From G965202665 sp965243835 (lineage in GTDB: Bacteria; Actinomycetota; Acidimicrobiia; Spongiisociales; Spongiisociaceae): a stretch of 64,000 nucleotides of DNA. The notes below the pieces were generated by a model. It worked only from the letters and a program-made list of their open reading frames with translations, was not told where the DNA came from and did no database searches. A program made the translations under genes and the position numbers. The stretch's first letter is position 1. The number at the start of each line of letters is the position of its first letter. Positions 51,077 to 59,756 of the stretch are shown one piece after another. The stretch spans positions 1,178,001 through 1,242,000 of the forward strand of contig OZ251578.1 of assembly GCA_965243835.1 (NCBI GenBank). Reading direction: 5' to 3'.

Positions 51077-51766
51077 GTGACTTCCATTCTGGTAGTGGAA
51101 GACGAGGAAACCCTGGCCGAGTCGTTGCGCTACACCCTGACCCGGGAGGGATACCGGGTGGCGGTGGCGGCCGACGGACGTTCCGCCCTGGACCGGATGT
51201 CCCCCGTTCCGCCCGACTTGGTGGTGCTGGATCTGATGTTGCCCGGCCTGGGCGGGTTGGACGTGTTGCGCCACATCCGGGCCTCGTGGGCCATTCCGGT
51301 GGTGGTGGTGACCGCCAAGGACGCCGAAGCGGACGTGGTGGCCGGTTTGGAACTGGGGGCCGACCATTACGTGACCAAGCCTTTTTCAATGCGGGAGCTG
51401 GTGTCGCGCATCGCGGCCATCCTGCGCCGGGTCCCCGCCTCCGCCCGCCGCAACCGCTCCCGGGTGCTGGAGGGCGGCCCGGTTTCCCTGGACATCGACC
51501 GGCACGAGGCGACCCGCAACGGGGAACCGGTGGAGTTGCGGCCCAAAGAGTTTGAACTGCTGGAGGCGTTGCTGGCCCGCAAAGGACGCCTGGTGGCCAG
51601 GGAAACGTTGTTGGATGAAGTGTGGGAGTCGCCTTTCTACGGAGACGCCAAGACGTTGGACGTTCACATCGGCCGCCTGCGGGAAAAAGTGGAGGACGAC
51701 CCCCGTCGCCCGCAGTGGATCGTCACCGTGCGGGGCATGGGGTACAAGTTCAACGACCGGGCGTAA
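51077..51766 (+). CDS. OmpR-family response regulator (PhoB/RegX3 type)
   Basis: 229 aa from GTG 51077 with GGGGAGG upstream. Receiver: acidic VEDEETLAESL, phospho-Asp in LVVLDLMLPG, switch Thr in VVVTAKDAEADVVAG and Lys in YVTKPFSMREL. Winged helix: LRPKEFELLEALLARKGRLV and DAKTLDVHIGRLREKVEDDP, ending VRGMGYKFND. Placed after pstSCAB-phoU, so it should activate them in phosphate limitation via the Pho box at 45.9 kb. Confidence 0.9.
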   Translation: MTSILVVEDEETLAESLRYTLTREGYRVAVAADGRSALDRMSPVPPDLVVLDLMLPGLGGLDVLRHIRASWAIPVVVVTAKDAEADVVAGLELGADHYVTKPFSMRELVSRIAAILRRVPASARRNRSRVLEGGPVSLDIDRHEATRNGEPVELRPKEFELLEALLARKGRLVARETLLDEVWESPFYGDAKTLDVHIGRLREKVEDDPRRPQWIVTVRGMGYKFNDRA

Positions 51767-52939
51767 ATGACGGACCGGGTTTTGCCCGCGGCGGTGGGCC
51801 TGGCGACCGCGGCCGCCCTGGTCGCCCCGCCGCCGTGGCGGTGGTTTTTGGGTTTGGCGGCCGCGGCCGGCTGGGCGGTTTATTACCGCCGGACGCGCCG
51901 GGCGGCGGCGGTTGCGGCAGCGGCGGAAGAGGGTTTGCGGGCCGAGGCGGGGCGGCTTGCGGAACGGGACGGTTTGCACGCCGCCCTGCTGGAGGCGTTG
52001 CCGGTGGGGATTATCGCCCTGCGGGACGGGCGCCCGGCGTACGCCAACCGGGCCGCGACCGAAGTGCTGGGGGGGAGGGTGACGGAGGAGGGGGCCCCGT
52101 TGCCGAGCGAAGTGCGGGAGGCGATCGCCGCCGCCGGCGTCGGCGAGTTCGCCGCCCGGGAGTTCGACCGGCACCCGGGGCGGGTGATTCAGGTGATGGC
52201 CCATTCCTCCGGGTCCGACGGTTTGCTGGTGTTGACGGTGACCGACGTCACCGAGCGGCGCCGGGCGGAGACCATGAACCGGGATTTCGTAACCGCCGCC
52301 TCCCACGAGTTGAAAACCCCGGCCGCGGCCATTCAAGCGGCGGCCGAGACCGCCCTGCTGGCGGCGGAGGACGACCCGGAGGCGGCGCGGGAGTTCACCG
52401 GGCGCGTCCTGGACAACGCGCAGCGTCTGTCCCGGATAATGGCCCATCTGCTGGACCTGTCCCGGTTGGAGTCGGGGGGTTTCAGCCCGGCCCCCTTCGA
52501 CCTGGCCGACCTGTGCGAGGAGGAGGTAATGCGTTTCGGCTCCTCCGCGCCGTCCATATCGCTCGCCTCCGCCCCCGCTCCGATGACGGGAAGCGCGGCC
52601 GATGTGGCCTTGGCGGTGCGCAACCTGTTGGACAACGCCCTGCGCCACACCCCCGGGGAGGGCGAGGTGCGGGTGTCGGTGACTTCGGAGGACGGGAAGG
52701 CGATGGTGGAGGTGGCCGACACCGGGTCGGGCATTCCCGCCGCCGACCTGCCCCGGGTGTTCGAGCGGTTCTACCGGGTGGACGAGGCCCGGTCGCGGGC
52801 CATGGGGGGCACCGGCCTGGGCTTGGCGATCGTCAAATACGTGGCCGAAATGCACGGCGGGCGGGTGGAAGCGGAAAGCGACCTGGGGGAAGGTTCCGTC
52901 TTTCGCCTGCGCCTCCCCAACGTCCCGCCCGCCCCCTAA
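51767..52939 (+). CDS. Phosphate-responsive sensor histidine kinase (PhoR/SenX3 type)
   Basis: 390 aa, starting next to the regulator stop. One or two short N-terminal membrane helices with almost no periplasmic loop, a PAS-like domain (GIIALRDGRPAYANRAATEV), HisKA with VTAASHELKTPAAAIQAAAE (phospho-His), then the ATPase: LLDNALRHTPGEGEV (N box), VADTGSGIPAADLPRVFERF (G1) and GGTGLGLAIVKYVAEMHGG (G2). Lack of a sensor loop fits signalling through PhoU/PstB. The last 71 nt recur at 53883-53953. Confidence 0.9.
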   Translation: MTDRVLPAAVGLATAAALVAPPPWRWFLGLAAAAGWAVYYRRTRRAAAVAAAAEEGLRAEAGRLAERDGLHAALLEALPVGIIALRDGRPAYANRAATEVLGGRVTEEGAPLPSEVREAIAAAGVGEFAAREFDRHPGRVIQVMAHSSGSDGLLVLTVTDVTERRRAETMNRDFVTAASHELKTPAAAIQAAAETALLAAEDDPEAAREFTGRVLDNAQRLSRIMAHLLDLSRLESGGFSPAPFDLADLCEEEVMRFGSSAPSISLASAPAPMTGSAADVALAVRNLLDNALRHTPGEGEVRVSVTSEDGKAMVEVADTGSGIPAADLPRVFERFYRVDEARSRAMGGTGLGLAIVKYVAEMHGGRVEAESDLGEGSVFRLRLPNVPPAP

Positions 52940-53432
52940 CCGCCCGGCGCGTATCGCGCAACTGGTAATAAAGGGGCAAAGCGAGACGGTCTTTGGGCCG
53001 ATCGGCCGCTTCCTTGCTGTCGATGATCGCCTCCAGTTCGGCCACTCTGACTTCCGTGTTCCGCAACTCCCATATCTCCGACCGGGGCAGAATGTCTTCG
53101 AAAGAGCCGATTCCGGCCGCCGAGAATAAAATGTCACAGGGACCGTATTTGGTCAAACAGGTGACGGTATCGCGGAATTGGAAAAATTCCCGGTCGCTCC
53201 AATCAAAGTCCAATCCGTACGGAGGGTCCGGGATGCGCAACTGGGCTTTGGCTTCCTGCAGGAGTCTTATAAGACGGCCTATGGTTTCATCGTTGCGGGG
53301 AACCACAATGTCCACGACGTTGGTTCCGCCTATGAAGCCATGCACAACGCCCGCCAAACCACCCACAAGAATAAAATCAATTCGGTACTTCGCCAATAGG
53401 GAAAAAATTTTGTCAGGCTGGAACGGTATCAC
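52833..53432 (-). CDS. Nucleotidyltransferase-like toxin-module protein with run-on C-terminus
   Basis: 199 aa from GTG 53432, which overlaps an upstream stop (GTGA). Core: DKIFSLLAKYRIDFILVGGLAGVVHGFIGG, as in small nucleotidyltransferases (given in parts: FILVGGLAGVVHG), then NVVDIVVPRNDETIGRLI. The usual two catalytic Asp (T-x-D-x-D) read T-N-V-V-D, so one is missing. Residues after RLALPLYYQLRDTRRA are the antisense of the histidine kinase 3' end, meaning the native stop was lost at the junction. Overlaps the kinase gene by 107 nt. Possibly inactive. Confidence 0.6.
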   Translation of the reverse strand: MIPFQPDKIFSLLAKYRIDFILVGGLAGVVHGFIGGTNVVDIVVPRNDETIGRLIRLLQEAKAQLRIPDPPYGLDFDWSDREFFQFRDTVTCLTKYGPCDILFSAAGIGSFEDILPRSEIWELRNTEVRVAELEAIIDSKEAADRPKDRLALPLYYQLRDTRRAVRGRAGRWGGAGERRNLPPGRFPLPPARRAFRPRI

Positions 53433-53510
53433 TTGTCCGGGCGCTTCCGTCGGGCATTGGCGGCTAAGTTGGCTACGTTGGCCGCGGACTGTATCCGGTC
53501 CTCGGGTGAC
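53429..53510 (-). pseudogene. Remnant of the small gene upstream of the nucleotidyltransferase
   Basis: Encodes LSPEDRIQSAANVANLAANA then RRKRPDK and stop. Nearly identical to the end of the gene at 53963-54206. Its 5' part is gone: at about 53512 the sequence joins the first six codons (MIRHLG) of a GNAT gene copy. Confidence 0.6.
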
Positions 53511-53536
53511 AGAATTAGAACCACCAAGATGGCGAA

Positions 53537-53836
53537 TCACTCGCCGCGGCTTTCCTTGATGCGCTTAACGCGCCTAAACAACTCCTCCAAGCCAGGATTG
53601 TGTCGGGGTGGAGCCTCCAAGTATCTGATCAGGTTTTCGAACACTTCGCGCGGCGCCCTTATCGCGCAGTTGAAGGAATCCTCGATCCTGTACTCGGATT
53701 CGTTGTTCGGAGAGGCGGCGGCGTCTTCGGGGGCGGGCGCGGAGGGACTCCCCTCGCTGACTGGCGGGATATCTTCCTCCCGCGGGCAATCGGGGCTTTC
53801 CGCCAACGCCTGGTCGGGGGCGGTCACGGGTTCCAT
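53537..53836 (-). CDS. Antitoxin-like protein, copy A (GNAT partner)
   Basis: 99 aa from ATG 53836. Reads MEPVTAPDQALAESPDCPRE, an acidic middle, then ESEYRIEDSFNCAIRAPREV and a basic C-terminus FRRVKRIKESRGE. Clear paralogue of copy B at 54691-54993. In copy B the next gene is a GNAT toxin; here only the first six codons of that gene remain, so copy A has lost its toxin. Not a family I can name; antitoxin role is by context. Confidence 0.6.
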   Translation of the reverse strand: MEPVTAPDQALAESPDCPREEDIPPVSEGSPSAPAPEDAAASPNNESEYRIEDSFNCAIRAPREVFENLIRYLEAPPRHNPGLEELFRRVKRIKESRGE

Positions 53837-53882
53837 AACGTCAGTATAAAACGTTCCCGGGCTGGCGCGCCCCGGTGGAAAC

Positions 53883-53953
53883 GACTTGGGGGAAGGTTCC
53901 GCCTTTCGCCTGCGCCTCCCCAACGTCCCCCCGCCCCCTATCCGCCCGGCGCA
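53883..53953. repeat. Duplicate of the histidine-kinase 3' end
   Basis: Matches 52880-52950: GGGGGAAGGTTCCG, TTTCGCCTGCGCCTCCCCAA and CCGCCCGGCGC appear in both, with a few changes (the kinase stop TAA reads TAT). It marks the left edge of the second unit of a tandem duplication. Confidence 0.8.
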
Positions 53954-53962
53954 TAAACGGTA

Positions 53963-54206
53963 TCACTTGTCCGGGTGCTTTCGGCGGGCGTTGGCGGCCA
54001 AGTTGGCTACGTTGGCCGCAGACTGTATCCGGTCCTCGGGCGATAGCATTTGGAACCATCCCAGCAGGCTTCTCGCATCCTCCTCCTCGGTTAGGTGCCG
54101 GATACTTCACATGCAACGGCTCTTGGCTTCCTTCCGTAACCGGTTCATTCCCCGGAGGGGGGCGTTCCCTGATCGGATCGCGGTTGGTTTGCCGTTTGCT
54201 TTCCAT
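53963..54206 (-). pseudogene. Small antitoxin-like gene with a frameshift
   Basis: Starts at ATG 54206, 2 nt after the GNAT stop: MESKRQTNRDPIRERPPPG and on to EPLHVK. Similarity then continues in another frame as IRHLTEEEDARSLLGWFQML and SPEDRIQSAANVANLAANAR to the TGA at 53963. A single indel near 54107 explains it. The end carries the same GTGA overlap as copy 1, but the nucleotidyltransferase that should follow is deleted after four codons and replaced by the kinase-tail duplicate. Confidence 0.55.
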
Positions 54207-54208
54207 TC

Positions 54209-54694
54209 TTAGCCTGCAAAGGGTTTAAGTTTGTAGAGCGGCAAGGCGAGAACGTCGGGTGTCCCGTACTCCTCAAAGCCGAATTTATGGTAGTACTCGA
54301 ATAATCCGGGGCGGGGATGAACGACAACGGCCCTGATTCCCACCTGTTGCGACAGTTGCCAGCACCGCCGAAAGGCGTCTTCCAACAGTTCGGAGCCGGT
54401 TCCCTGTCCGCGTGTTCGTCGATCGGAGCCAAGTTGTCCTATCAAAATGATCGGAACGGGCAAACTACGGGGAAGGCCTTTTTGGATGTCGGAGGATCCG
54501 TTATCGTTTGGATCCAGCGAGCCCGTGGTTAGGGAATAGAACCCCATAATGCGGTTGTCTCGTTCCATTACATAGACAACTGACAGGCCTTTCCGTTGCC
54601 ATTGCTTGGCGCGTTGTTGGAACCAAGAGTTAATCTGGCTGTCCCCGCAATCAAAGTCAGCCAAATTATCTTTTTTACCAAGATGGCGAATCAC
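54209..54694 (-). CDS. GNAT acetyltransferase, probable toxin
   Basis: 161 aa from GTG 54694, overlapping the upstream antitoxin stop by 4 nt. GNAT signs: FDCGDSQINSWFQQRAKQWQ, VYVMERDNRIMGFYSLTTGS, acetyl-CoA loop RRTRGQGTGSELL and the late FEYYHKFGFEEYG with catalytic Tyr. The size and layout resemble TacT/AtaT toxins, which acetylate aminoacyl-tRNA. The 100-aa gene before it fills the antitoxin slot. Intact as read. Confidence 0.75.
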   Translation of the reverse strand: MIRHLGKKDNLADFDCGDSQINSWFQQRAKQWQRKGLSVVYVMERDNRIMGFYSLTTGSLDPNDNGSSDIQKGLPRSLPVPIILIGQLGSDRRTRGQGTGSELLEDAFRRCWQLSQQVGIRAVVVHPRPGLFEYYHKFGFEEYGTPDVLALPLYKLKPFAG

Positions 54695-54993
54695 TCGCCG
54701 CGGCTTTCCTTGATGCGCTTAACGCGCTTAAACAACTCCTCCAAGCCGGGATTAGGTTTAGGAGTCGGGGAGTCCAGTTCCCTAATCAGGTTGTCGAACA
54801 CTTCGCGCGGCACCCTTACCGCGCAGTTGAAGGAATCCTCGATCCTGTACTCGGATTCGCCGTTCGGCGCGGCGGCGTCGACCGCGGGGGCGGGTACGGC
54901 GGGGACCTCCTCGCTGACGGGCGGGGCGCCTTCCTCCCGCGGGCGGTCGGAGTGTTTCGCCAACGCTTGGTCGGGGTCGGTAACGGGTTCCAT
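54691..54993 (-). CDS. Antitoxin-like protein, copy B (GNAT partner)
   Basis: 100 aa from ATG 54993. MEPVTDPDQALAKHSDRPRE, Pro/Ala-rich linker, ESEYRIEDSFNCAVRVPREV, FDNLIRELDSPTP and a basic tail. Copy A at 53537 is its paralogue. The conserved core is the same in both while the linker varies. Overlaps the GNAT gene (GTGA). DUF1778 antitoxins pair with GNAT toxins but have an RHH start that I do not see here, so this may be a different antitoxin type. Confidence 0.65.
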   Translation of the reverse strand: MEPVTDPDQALAKHSDRPREEGAPPVSEEVPAVPAPAVDAAAPNGESEYRIEDSFNCAVRVPREVFDNLIRELDSPTPKPNPGLEELFKRVKRIKESRGE

Positions 54994-55060
54994 AGCGTCA
55001 TTATAACACGCTCCCGGCATAAGCGCGCGCCGGAGGAAACAGCGGGAGCCGGGCCGGGGG

Positions 55061-56449
55061 TCAGCCGGCGCCGGCGGCGGACTCCACCGCTTTGGCCACC
55101 TGTTTGGCCACTTCCTGGTTGAACACGGAGGGGATGATGTAACTGGGGTTGAGCTGGTCGTCCCGCACCACCCCGGCCAGGGCCCGGGCGGCGGCGACGT
55201 TCATCTCCCCGGTCACCTGCTCGGCCCGGGCGTCCAACGCCCCCCGGAACACGCCGGGGAAGGCCAGCACGTTGTTGATCTGGTTGGGCAGGTCGGAGCG
55301 CCCGGTGGCCACCACCGCCGCGTAGTCGCGGGCCTCCTCCGGGTCGAATTCGGGGTCGGGGTTGGCCAAGCCGAAAGCGATGGGGTCGGCGGCCATCCGC
55401 TTCATCTCCCGGGCCGGGAACAGGTTGGCGGAGCTGACCCCGATGAACACGTCCGCCCCCTCCAAGGCTTCCCGCACATCGCCGGCGCGCCGCTCGGGGT
55501 TGGTGCGCTCCTGCAACCAGATTTTGGAGGAGTGGTTTACCTCCCGGTGCGGTCCGATTATCCCCCCCCGGTCGCACACCAGAACGTCGGTAACCCCGGC
55601 GGTGAGCAACAGTTTGGCGGTGGCCACTCCGGCCGCCCCCGCCCCGGCTATCGCCACCCGCAACCCGCTCATCTGTTTGCCGACCACTTTCAGGGCGTTG
55701 GCCAAGGCGGCCAACACCACGATGGAGGTCCCGTGCTGGTCATCGTGAAAAACGGGGATGTCCAAGGAGTTGCGCAACCGTTCTTCAATGTCGAAGCAAC
55801 GGGGGGCGGAAATGTCCTCCAGGTTGACCGCCCCGAAACCGGGAGCCAGCATTTCCACCGCCCGCACGATCTCGTCGGTGTCGGCGGAGTCCAGGCAGAT
55901 GGGCCAGCCGTCCACCCCGGCGAACCGTTTCAGCAGGGCCGCTTTGCCTTCCATCACCGGCAGGGCCGCCACCGGCCCGATGTCGCCCAAGCCGAGCACC
56001 GCGCTGCCGTCGGTGACGATGGCCACCGTATTCCCCTTGATGGTCAGATTGCGGGCCGCTTCCGGACGCCGGGCCAGTTCCATGCTGACCCGGGCCACCC
56101 CCGGGGTGTACGCCATGGACAGTTGGGCGCGGGTGCGCAACGGCACTTTCAACCCCACTTCCAGCTTGCCTCCCAGATGCAACAGGAAAGTGCGGTCGGA
56201 AACGTTGCGCACCGTCACCCCCTCCAGGGAGTCCGCCGCCGCCGCCAGTTCCGCGGTATGGTCGCTGTCCCGGGCGTTGGCGGTCAGATCCACCACCAGG
56301 CGGGTCGGTTCCGATTCCACGATGTCCAAGGCCGTGACCCCTCCCCCCGCTTCGCCGATGGCGGTGGCGATGCGCCCGATGGCCCGTTGGTCGTCGGGCG
56401 CGATGTACAGGCGCATGGTTACCGAATATCCGGCGCTGGGGATGGCCAT
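55061..56449 (-). CDS. NAD(P)-dependent malic enzyme with ACT-like N-terminus
   Basis: 462 aa. Residues 1-85 look like an ACT domain (VTMRLYIAPDDQRAIGRIAT). Then the malic enzyme: MAYTPGVARVSMELARRPEA with catalytic Tyr, GLGDIGPVAALPVMEGKAAL with catalytic Lys, NLEDISAPRCFDIEERLRN metal ligands, FHDDQHGTSIVVLAALANAL, and NAD site VAIAGAGAAGVATAKLLLTA. Converts malate to pyruvate and CO2. A regulatory ACT domain suggests amino-acid control (inference). Confidence 0.92.
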   Translation of the reverse strand: MAIPSAGYSVTMRLYIAPDDQRAIGRIATAIGEAGGGVTALDIVESEPTRLVVDLTANARDSDHTAELAAAADSLEGVTVRNVSDRTFLLHLGGKLEVGLKVPLRTRAQLSMAYTPGVARVSMELARRPEAARNLTIKGNTVAIVTDGSAVLGLGDIGPVAALPVMEGKAALLKRFAGVDGWPICLDSADTDEIVRAVEMLAPGFGAVNLEDISAPRCFDIEERLRNSLDIPVFHDDQHGTSIVVLAALANALKVVGKQMSGLRVAIAGAGAAGVATAKLLLTAGVTDVLVCDRGGIIGPHREVNHSSKIWLQERTNPERRAGDVREALEGADVFIGVSSANLFPAREMKRMAADPIAFGLANPDPEFDPEEARDYAAVVATGRSDLPNQINNVLAFPGVFRGALDARAEQVTGEMNVAAARALAGVVRDDQLNPSYIIPSVFNQEVAKQVAKAVESAAGAG

Positions 56450-56550
56450 CGTGAAACTCCGTTCGGGTGGAGGTCGGGGGTCCTTTTAGACTACCCGTTC
56501 CCCCTTTCGGTAACGGGAACCCGGCGGGGGCGGGTGATACCCTGACCCTT

Positions 56551-58308
56551 ATGGCGACCAATCTGGAGTTGGCGGAGGCCTTCGGCGAGATGGCGGACCT
56601 GGTGCGGGTGGCGGACGGAAACAACCATTCCCACCGGGCCCGGGCCTACGGGGCGGCCGCCCGCACTTTGCAGGGGTTGCCCGCGGCGGCCGCGGAGATG
56701 ACGGAGGCGCAGTTGCGGGAACTGGACGGGATCGGCGGGGCCGTCGCCTCCCGCATTCGGGAGTACGCGGAGACGGGCCGCATCGGCAAGTTGGACGAGT
56801 TGCGGTCCGCCTTTCCCCCCGAGTTCATGGAGTTGACCCGCATTCCCGGCCTGGGGCCGAAAACCGCCCTGTTGCTGCGGGAACGGCTGGGGGTGGGGTC
56901 GGTGGACGACCTGGTGGGGGCGTTGCAGGGGGAGCGGTTGCGGGATCTGCCCGGCCTGGGGGCCAAAACCGAGGAGAACCTGCGCCGCGCGGTGCGGCGC
57001 CTGGGTTTGTCCGGCAAGGAGCGGCGCACCCCCCTCATGGAGGCGCAACGCCAAGCCCGCCGGTTGCTGGCGGTCCTGGAGGAGGTCCCGGGGGTGGAGC
57101 GGACGAAGGTTTGCGGCAGCCTGCGCCGGTTCCGGGAGACGGTGGCCGACCTGGACATTCTGGCGGCGATGGACGGAGACGGGGAGGCGGAGGGGCGGCG
57201 GAGGTTGGACGAGGTTTTGGCGGAGGCCCCTCCGGTGCGGGAGGTGTCGGCGGCGGGGGAAACCAAAATCACTTGCCTCACCCATTCCTCCCTGCAGGTG
57301 GATGTGCGGGTGGTGCGCCCCGGCCAGTGGGGGTCGGCCGTCCTCCATTTCACCGGTTCCAAAGAACACAACGTGCGGTTGCGGCAACTGGCCATAGAGC
57401 GGGGATGGGCGTTGAACGAATACGCACTGGCGGACGCCTCCACGGGACGGGTGGTTGCTTCCCGAACCGAAGGGGAGGTGTACGCGGCCCTGGGTTTGCC
57501 GTGGATCCCCCCGGAGTTGCGGGAGGATCGGGGGGAGATCGAGGCCGGGCGGGCGGGGGAGTTGCCGGAGCTGACGGAGGAAGGGGACTTGCGGGGGGAT
57601 TTGCATGTTCACACCGACCTGTCCGGGGATGGGGAAGATTCTTTGCAGGACATGATCCGGGCGGCCGCCGGGCGGGGTTTGGAGTATTTTGCTATCACCG
57701 ACCACGCCGAGAACCTGGCTATCAACGGGGCCGACCGGGAACAGATGCTGGCCCAGCGGGAGCGGATCCGGGAGTTGCAACAGGACTTTCCGGAGATGCG
57801 TATTCTGCATGGGGCGGAGTTGAACATCGCCCCCGACGGGTCGTTGGACTACGACTTCGATTTCCTCCAGGGATACGACTGGTGCACGGCTTCGGTGCAC
57901 AGCCATTTCGACCTGCCCGCCGCCCGGCAGACGGAGCGGTTGCTGGCGGCCATCCGCCATCCGGCGGTGAACGTCGTCGGTCATCCCACCGGACGGCGCA
58001 TCGGACGCCGGCCGGGGATCGAGTTCGACGCCGATGCGGTGCTGTCCGCCGCCGGGGAGACCCGCACCGCGCTGGAGATCAACTCCCACCTGGACCGTTT
58101 GGACGCCCCGGCCGAGCTGTTGTGGGAGGCCCGGGGCCGCGATGTCCTGTTCGTGATCAGCACCGACGCCCATCGGGTAAGCGAACTCGGGCAAAGCAAA
58201 TGGGGAATCCGCCAGTCCCGCCGGGGCTGGGTTCCCAAATCGCAGATAGCCAACACCTGGCCCGCCCCCCGCTTCCTGGAATGGGCCGCCTCCGTCCGCC
58301 GGGTTTAG
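56551..58308 (+). CDS. polX: DNA polymerase X family protein with PHP domain
   Basis: 585 aa from ATG 56551. N-terminal 8-kDa and HhH parts (ELDGIGGAVASRIREYAETG, LTRIPGLGPKTALLLRERLG), polymerase palm CGSLRRFRETVADLDILAAM with the two Asp, and EHNVRLRQLAIERGWALNEY. C-terminal PHP phosphoesterase begins DLRGDLHVHTDLSGDGEDS and has ITDHAE, GAELNI, VHSHFD and NVVGHPTGR. Gap filling and 3'-end processing in base excision repair. An in-frame extension to 56467 has no similarity. Confidence 0.93.
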   Translation: MATNLELAEAFGEMADLVRVADGNNHSHRARAYGAAARTLQGLPAAAAEMTEAQLRELDGIGGAVASRIREYAETGRIGKLDELRSAFPPEFMELTRIPGLGPKTALLLRERLGVGSVDDLVGALQGERLRDLPGLGAKTEENLRRAVRRLGLSGKERRTPLMEAQRQARRLLAVLEEVPGVERTKVCGSLRRFRETVADLDILAAMDGDGEAEGRRRLDEVLAEAPPVREVSAAGETKITCLTHSSLQVDVRVVRPGQWGSAVLHFTGSKEHNVRLRQLAIERGWALNEYALADASTGRVVASRTEGEVYAALGLPWIPPELREDRGEIEAGRAGELPELTEEGDLRGDLHVHTDLSGDGEDSLQDMIRAAAGRGLEYFAITDHAENLAINGADREQMLAQRERIRELQQDFPEMRILHGAELNIAPDGSLDYDFDFLQGYDWCTASVHSHFDLPAARQTERLLAAIRHPAVNVVGHPTGRRIGRRPGIEFDADAVLSAAGETRTALEINSHLDRLDAPAELLWEARGRDVLFVISTDAHRVSELGQSKWGIRQSRRGWVPKSQIANTWPAPRFLEWAASVRRV

Positions 58309-58372
58309 CGACCCTCCGGTTTCAAAAGAGGGAGCAACCGCTCGCTCACCGGGAGAACGGGGAGCGAAGAGG

Positions 58373-59719
58373 TCAGGCGGGGGGGAGGGGGCGCCAGTTG
58401 GTTAGGGGGGAGCGGGCGGACAGCATAACCCGGTGGGAGCCGTCGGCTTGGGCTACCCAAGCCTGCTCTTCGGTTACGCGGCCCCGCCTGTCGCGCAGGA
58501 CGTTGACGTAGGTAAAATATCGGCCGTCCGGAGACCATTCGCACAGGGGAAACGTGTAGCGGGAGCCGTGTTCGGTCAGGAGGCGCTTGCTTCCGCCCTC
58601 CATCTCCGCCGTCCAGATTTCCATTCGCTGGTCCTCGCCGAACTTCTCTTGGGGAAGAGCGTAGACCGCCCGCTTGCCGTCCGGCGCGGGTCGCATGAGG
58701 ATCCAGGGGTCGGGCGGCGCACCGGGAAACGCGGCAGGTTGGGAGGGACAGGGGCGGGGATCGTTCCCCGCGGCGTCCGCCTGCCATAATTCGCCTACGG
58801 GTTCCTCTTCGCCCCCATCTGTTTCGTCGTACCTCCAGAACAGGACCGTTTTCCCGTCCGGCGACCATTCCGGGGTTTCTCCATCCCCCAGTTTTCGGAG
58901 TCCGCCTCCACCCGTCCTTGCCACCCAAACCTCGCTGTTGTCCGGGTCCGACAAATCTTCGCCCTCCAAGAACGTATAAACGAAGCTCTCCCCATCCGGC
59001 GACCAGCGGCCCGGTATCAGCAACTTCATCCAGGGAGGCTCGTTTAGCCGAGGGGGTTCGGAAACGCACTGAACCAGTTTCCTCCGGCCTTGTCCGTTCG
59101 CCTCCTCCACCCATAGCTCGACCCTGATGCGCCCATCCGCATTGCCGAAAAAGTAGGAGTCGTAGGCGATGCGGTCCCCGTTCGGCGACCATCGGTGATC
59201 GGAGCCGTCCGGGGAGAGTCGGCGGGGCTCCGACCCGTCAGCCCGCACCATCCAAATTTCATTCCTGAACATGGAGCCCTCCCCGCCGGGAACCGGTTTC
59301 ATGTAGGCGAGGCGCCGCCCGTCCGGTGACCATCGCACCTTGTGGTACCAAGTCTCCGATACGTACCGGCGTTGGGAGCCGTCGGCTTCTGCTATATAGA
59401 GTTGCCCGATTTCCGCTTCCTCTTGGTTCTTCTTGCGGACGATGTAGGCGACGCAACGGCCGTTCGGCGACCAGAAAGCGCCGATGAAGTCCCCGGTCAG
59501 CCGGTAGCGATCGGAGCCGTCGGCGGAAACCACCCAGGCTTCGTGCACGGACCAGCTTCCGCTCTTCTCGCCATGGTCGACTACGTGCAAGATGCGGGCG
59601 CCGTCTAGCGACCACACTGGAGATTCGCCCCGCCCGGCCAGCCGGCGCCGGTTTCCGCCGTCCGGTTCCGCCACCCAGATTCCGTTATCGGAAAAAGCGA
59701 TCAGGTTGTCGGATGTCAT
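58373..59719 (-). CDS. TolB-like PD40 beta-propeller protein, paralogue 1
   Basis: 448 aa. No signal peptide (MTSDNLIAFSDNGIWVAEPD). About nine PD40-type repeats, for example VRWSPDGRRLAYMKPVPGG, HRWSPNGDRIAYDSYFFG, PEWSPDGKTVLFWR and CEWSPDGRYFTYVNV, forming one or two propellers. Paralogue of 59896-61233 through its whole length. Lacking an export signal, it may act in the cytoplasm or be attached through partners. Preceded by a leader repeat (59757-59860). Confidence 0.75.
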   Translation of the reverse strand: MTSDNLIAFSDNGIWVAEPDGGNRRRLAGRGESPVWSLDGARILHVVDHGEKSGSWSVHEAWVVSADGSDRYRLTGDFIGAFWSPNGRCVAYIVRKKNQEEAEIGQLYIAEADGSQRRYVSETWYHKVRWSPDGRRLAYMKPVPGGEGSMFRNEIWMVRADGSEPRRLSPDGSDHRWSPNGDRIAYDSYFFGNADGRIRVELWVEEANGQGRRKLVQCVSEPPRLNEPPWMKLLIPGRWSPDGESFVYTFLEGEDLSDPDNSEVWVARTGGGGLRKLGDGETPEWSPDGKTVLFWRYDETDGGEEEPVGELWQADAAGNDPRPCPSQPAAFPGAPPDPWILMRPAPDGKRAVYALPQEKFGEDQRMEIWTAEMEGGSKRLLTEHGSRYTFPLCEWSPDGRYFTYVNVLRDRRGRVTEEQAWVAQADGSHRVMLSARSPLTNWRPLPPA

Positions 59720-59756
59720 AGCCGGGTCCGGGATGGAGTATCGGGTCTCGGAGATT

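Noticed and set aside
53841..54206. 121-aa minus-strand frame as a complete gene
   Set aside because: Only its first about 34 codons look natural; the rest is the wrong frame of the small gene and then the kinase-tail duplicate.
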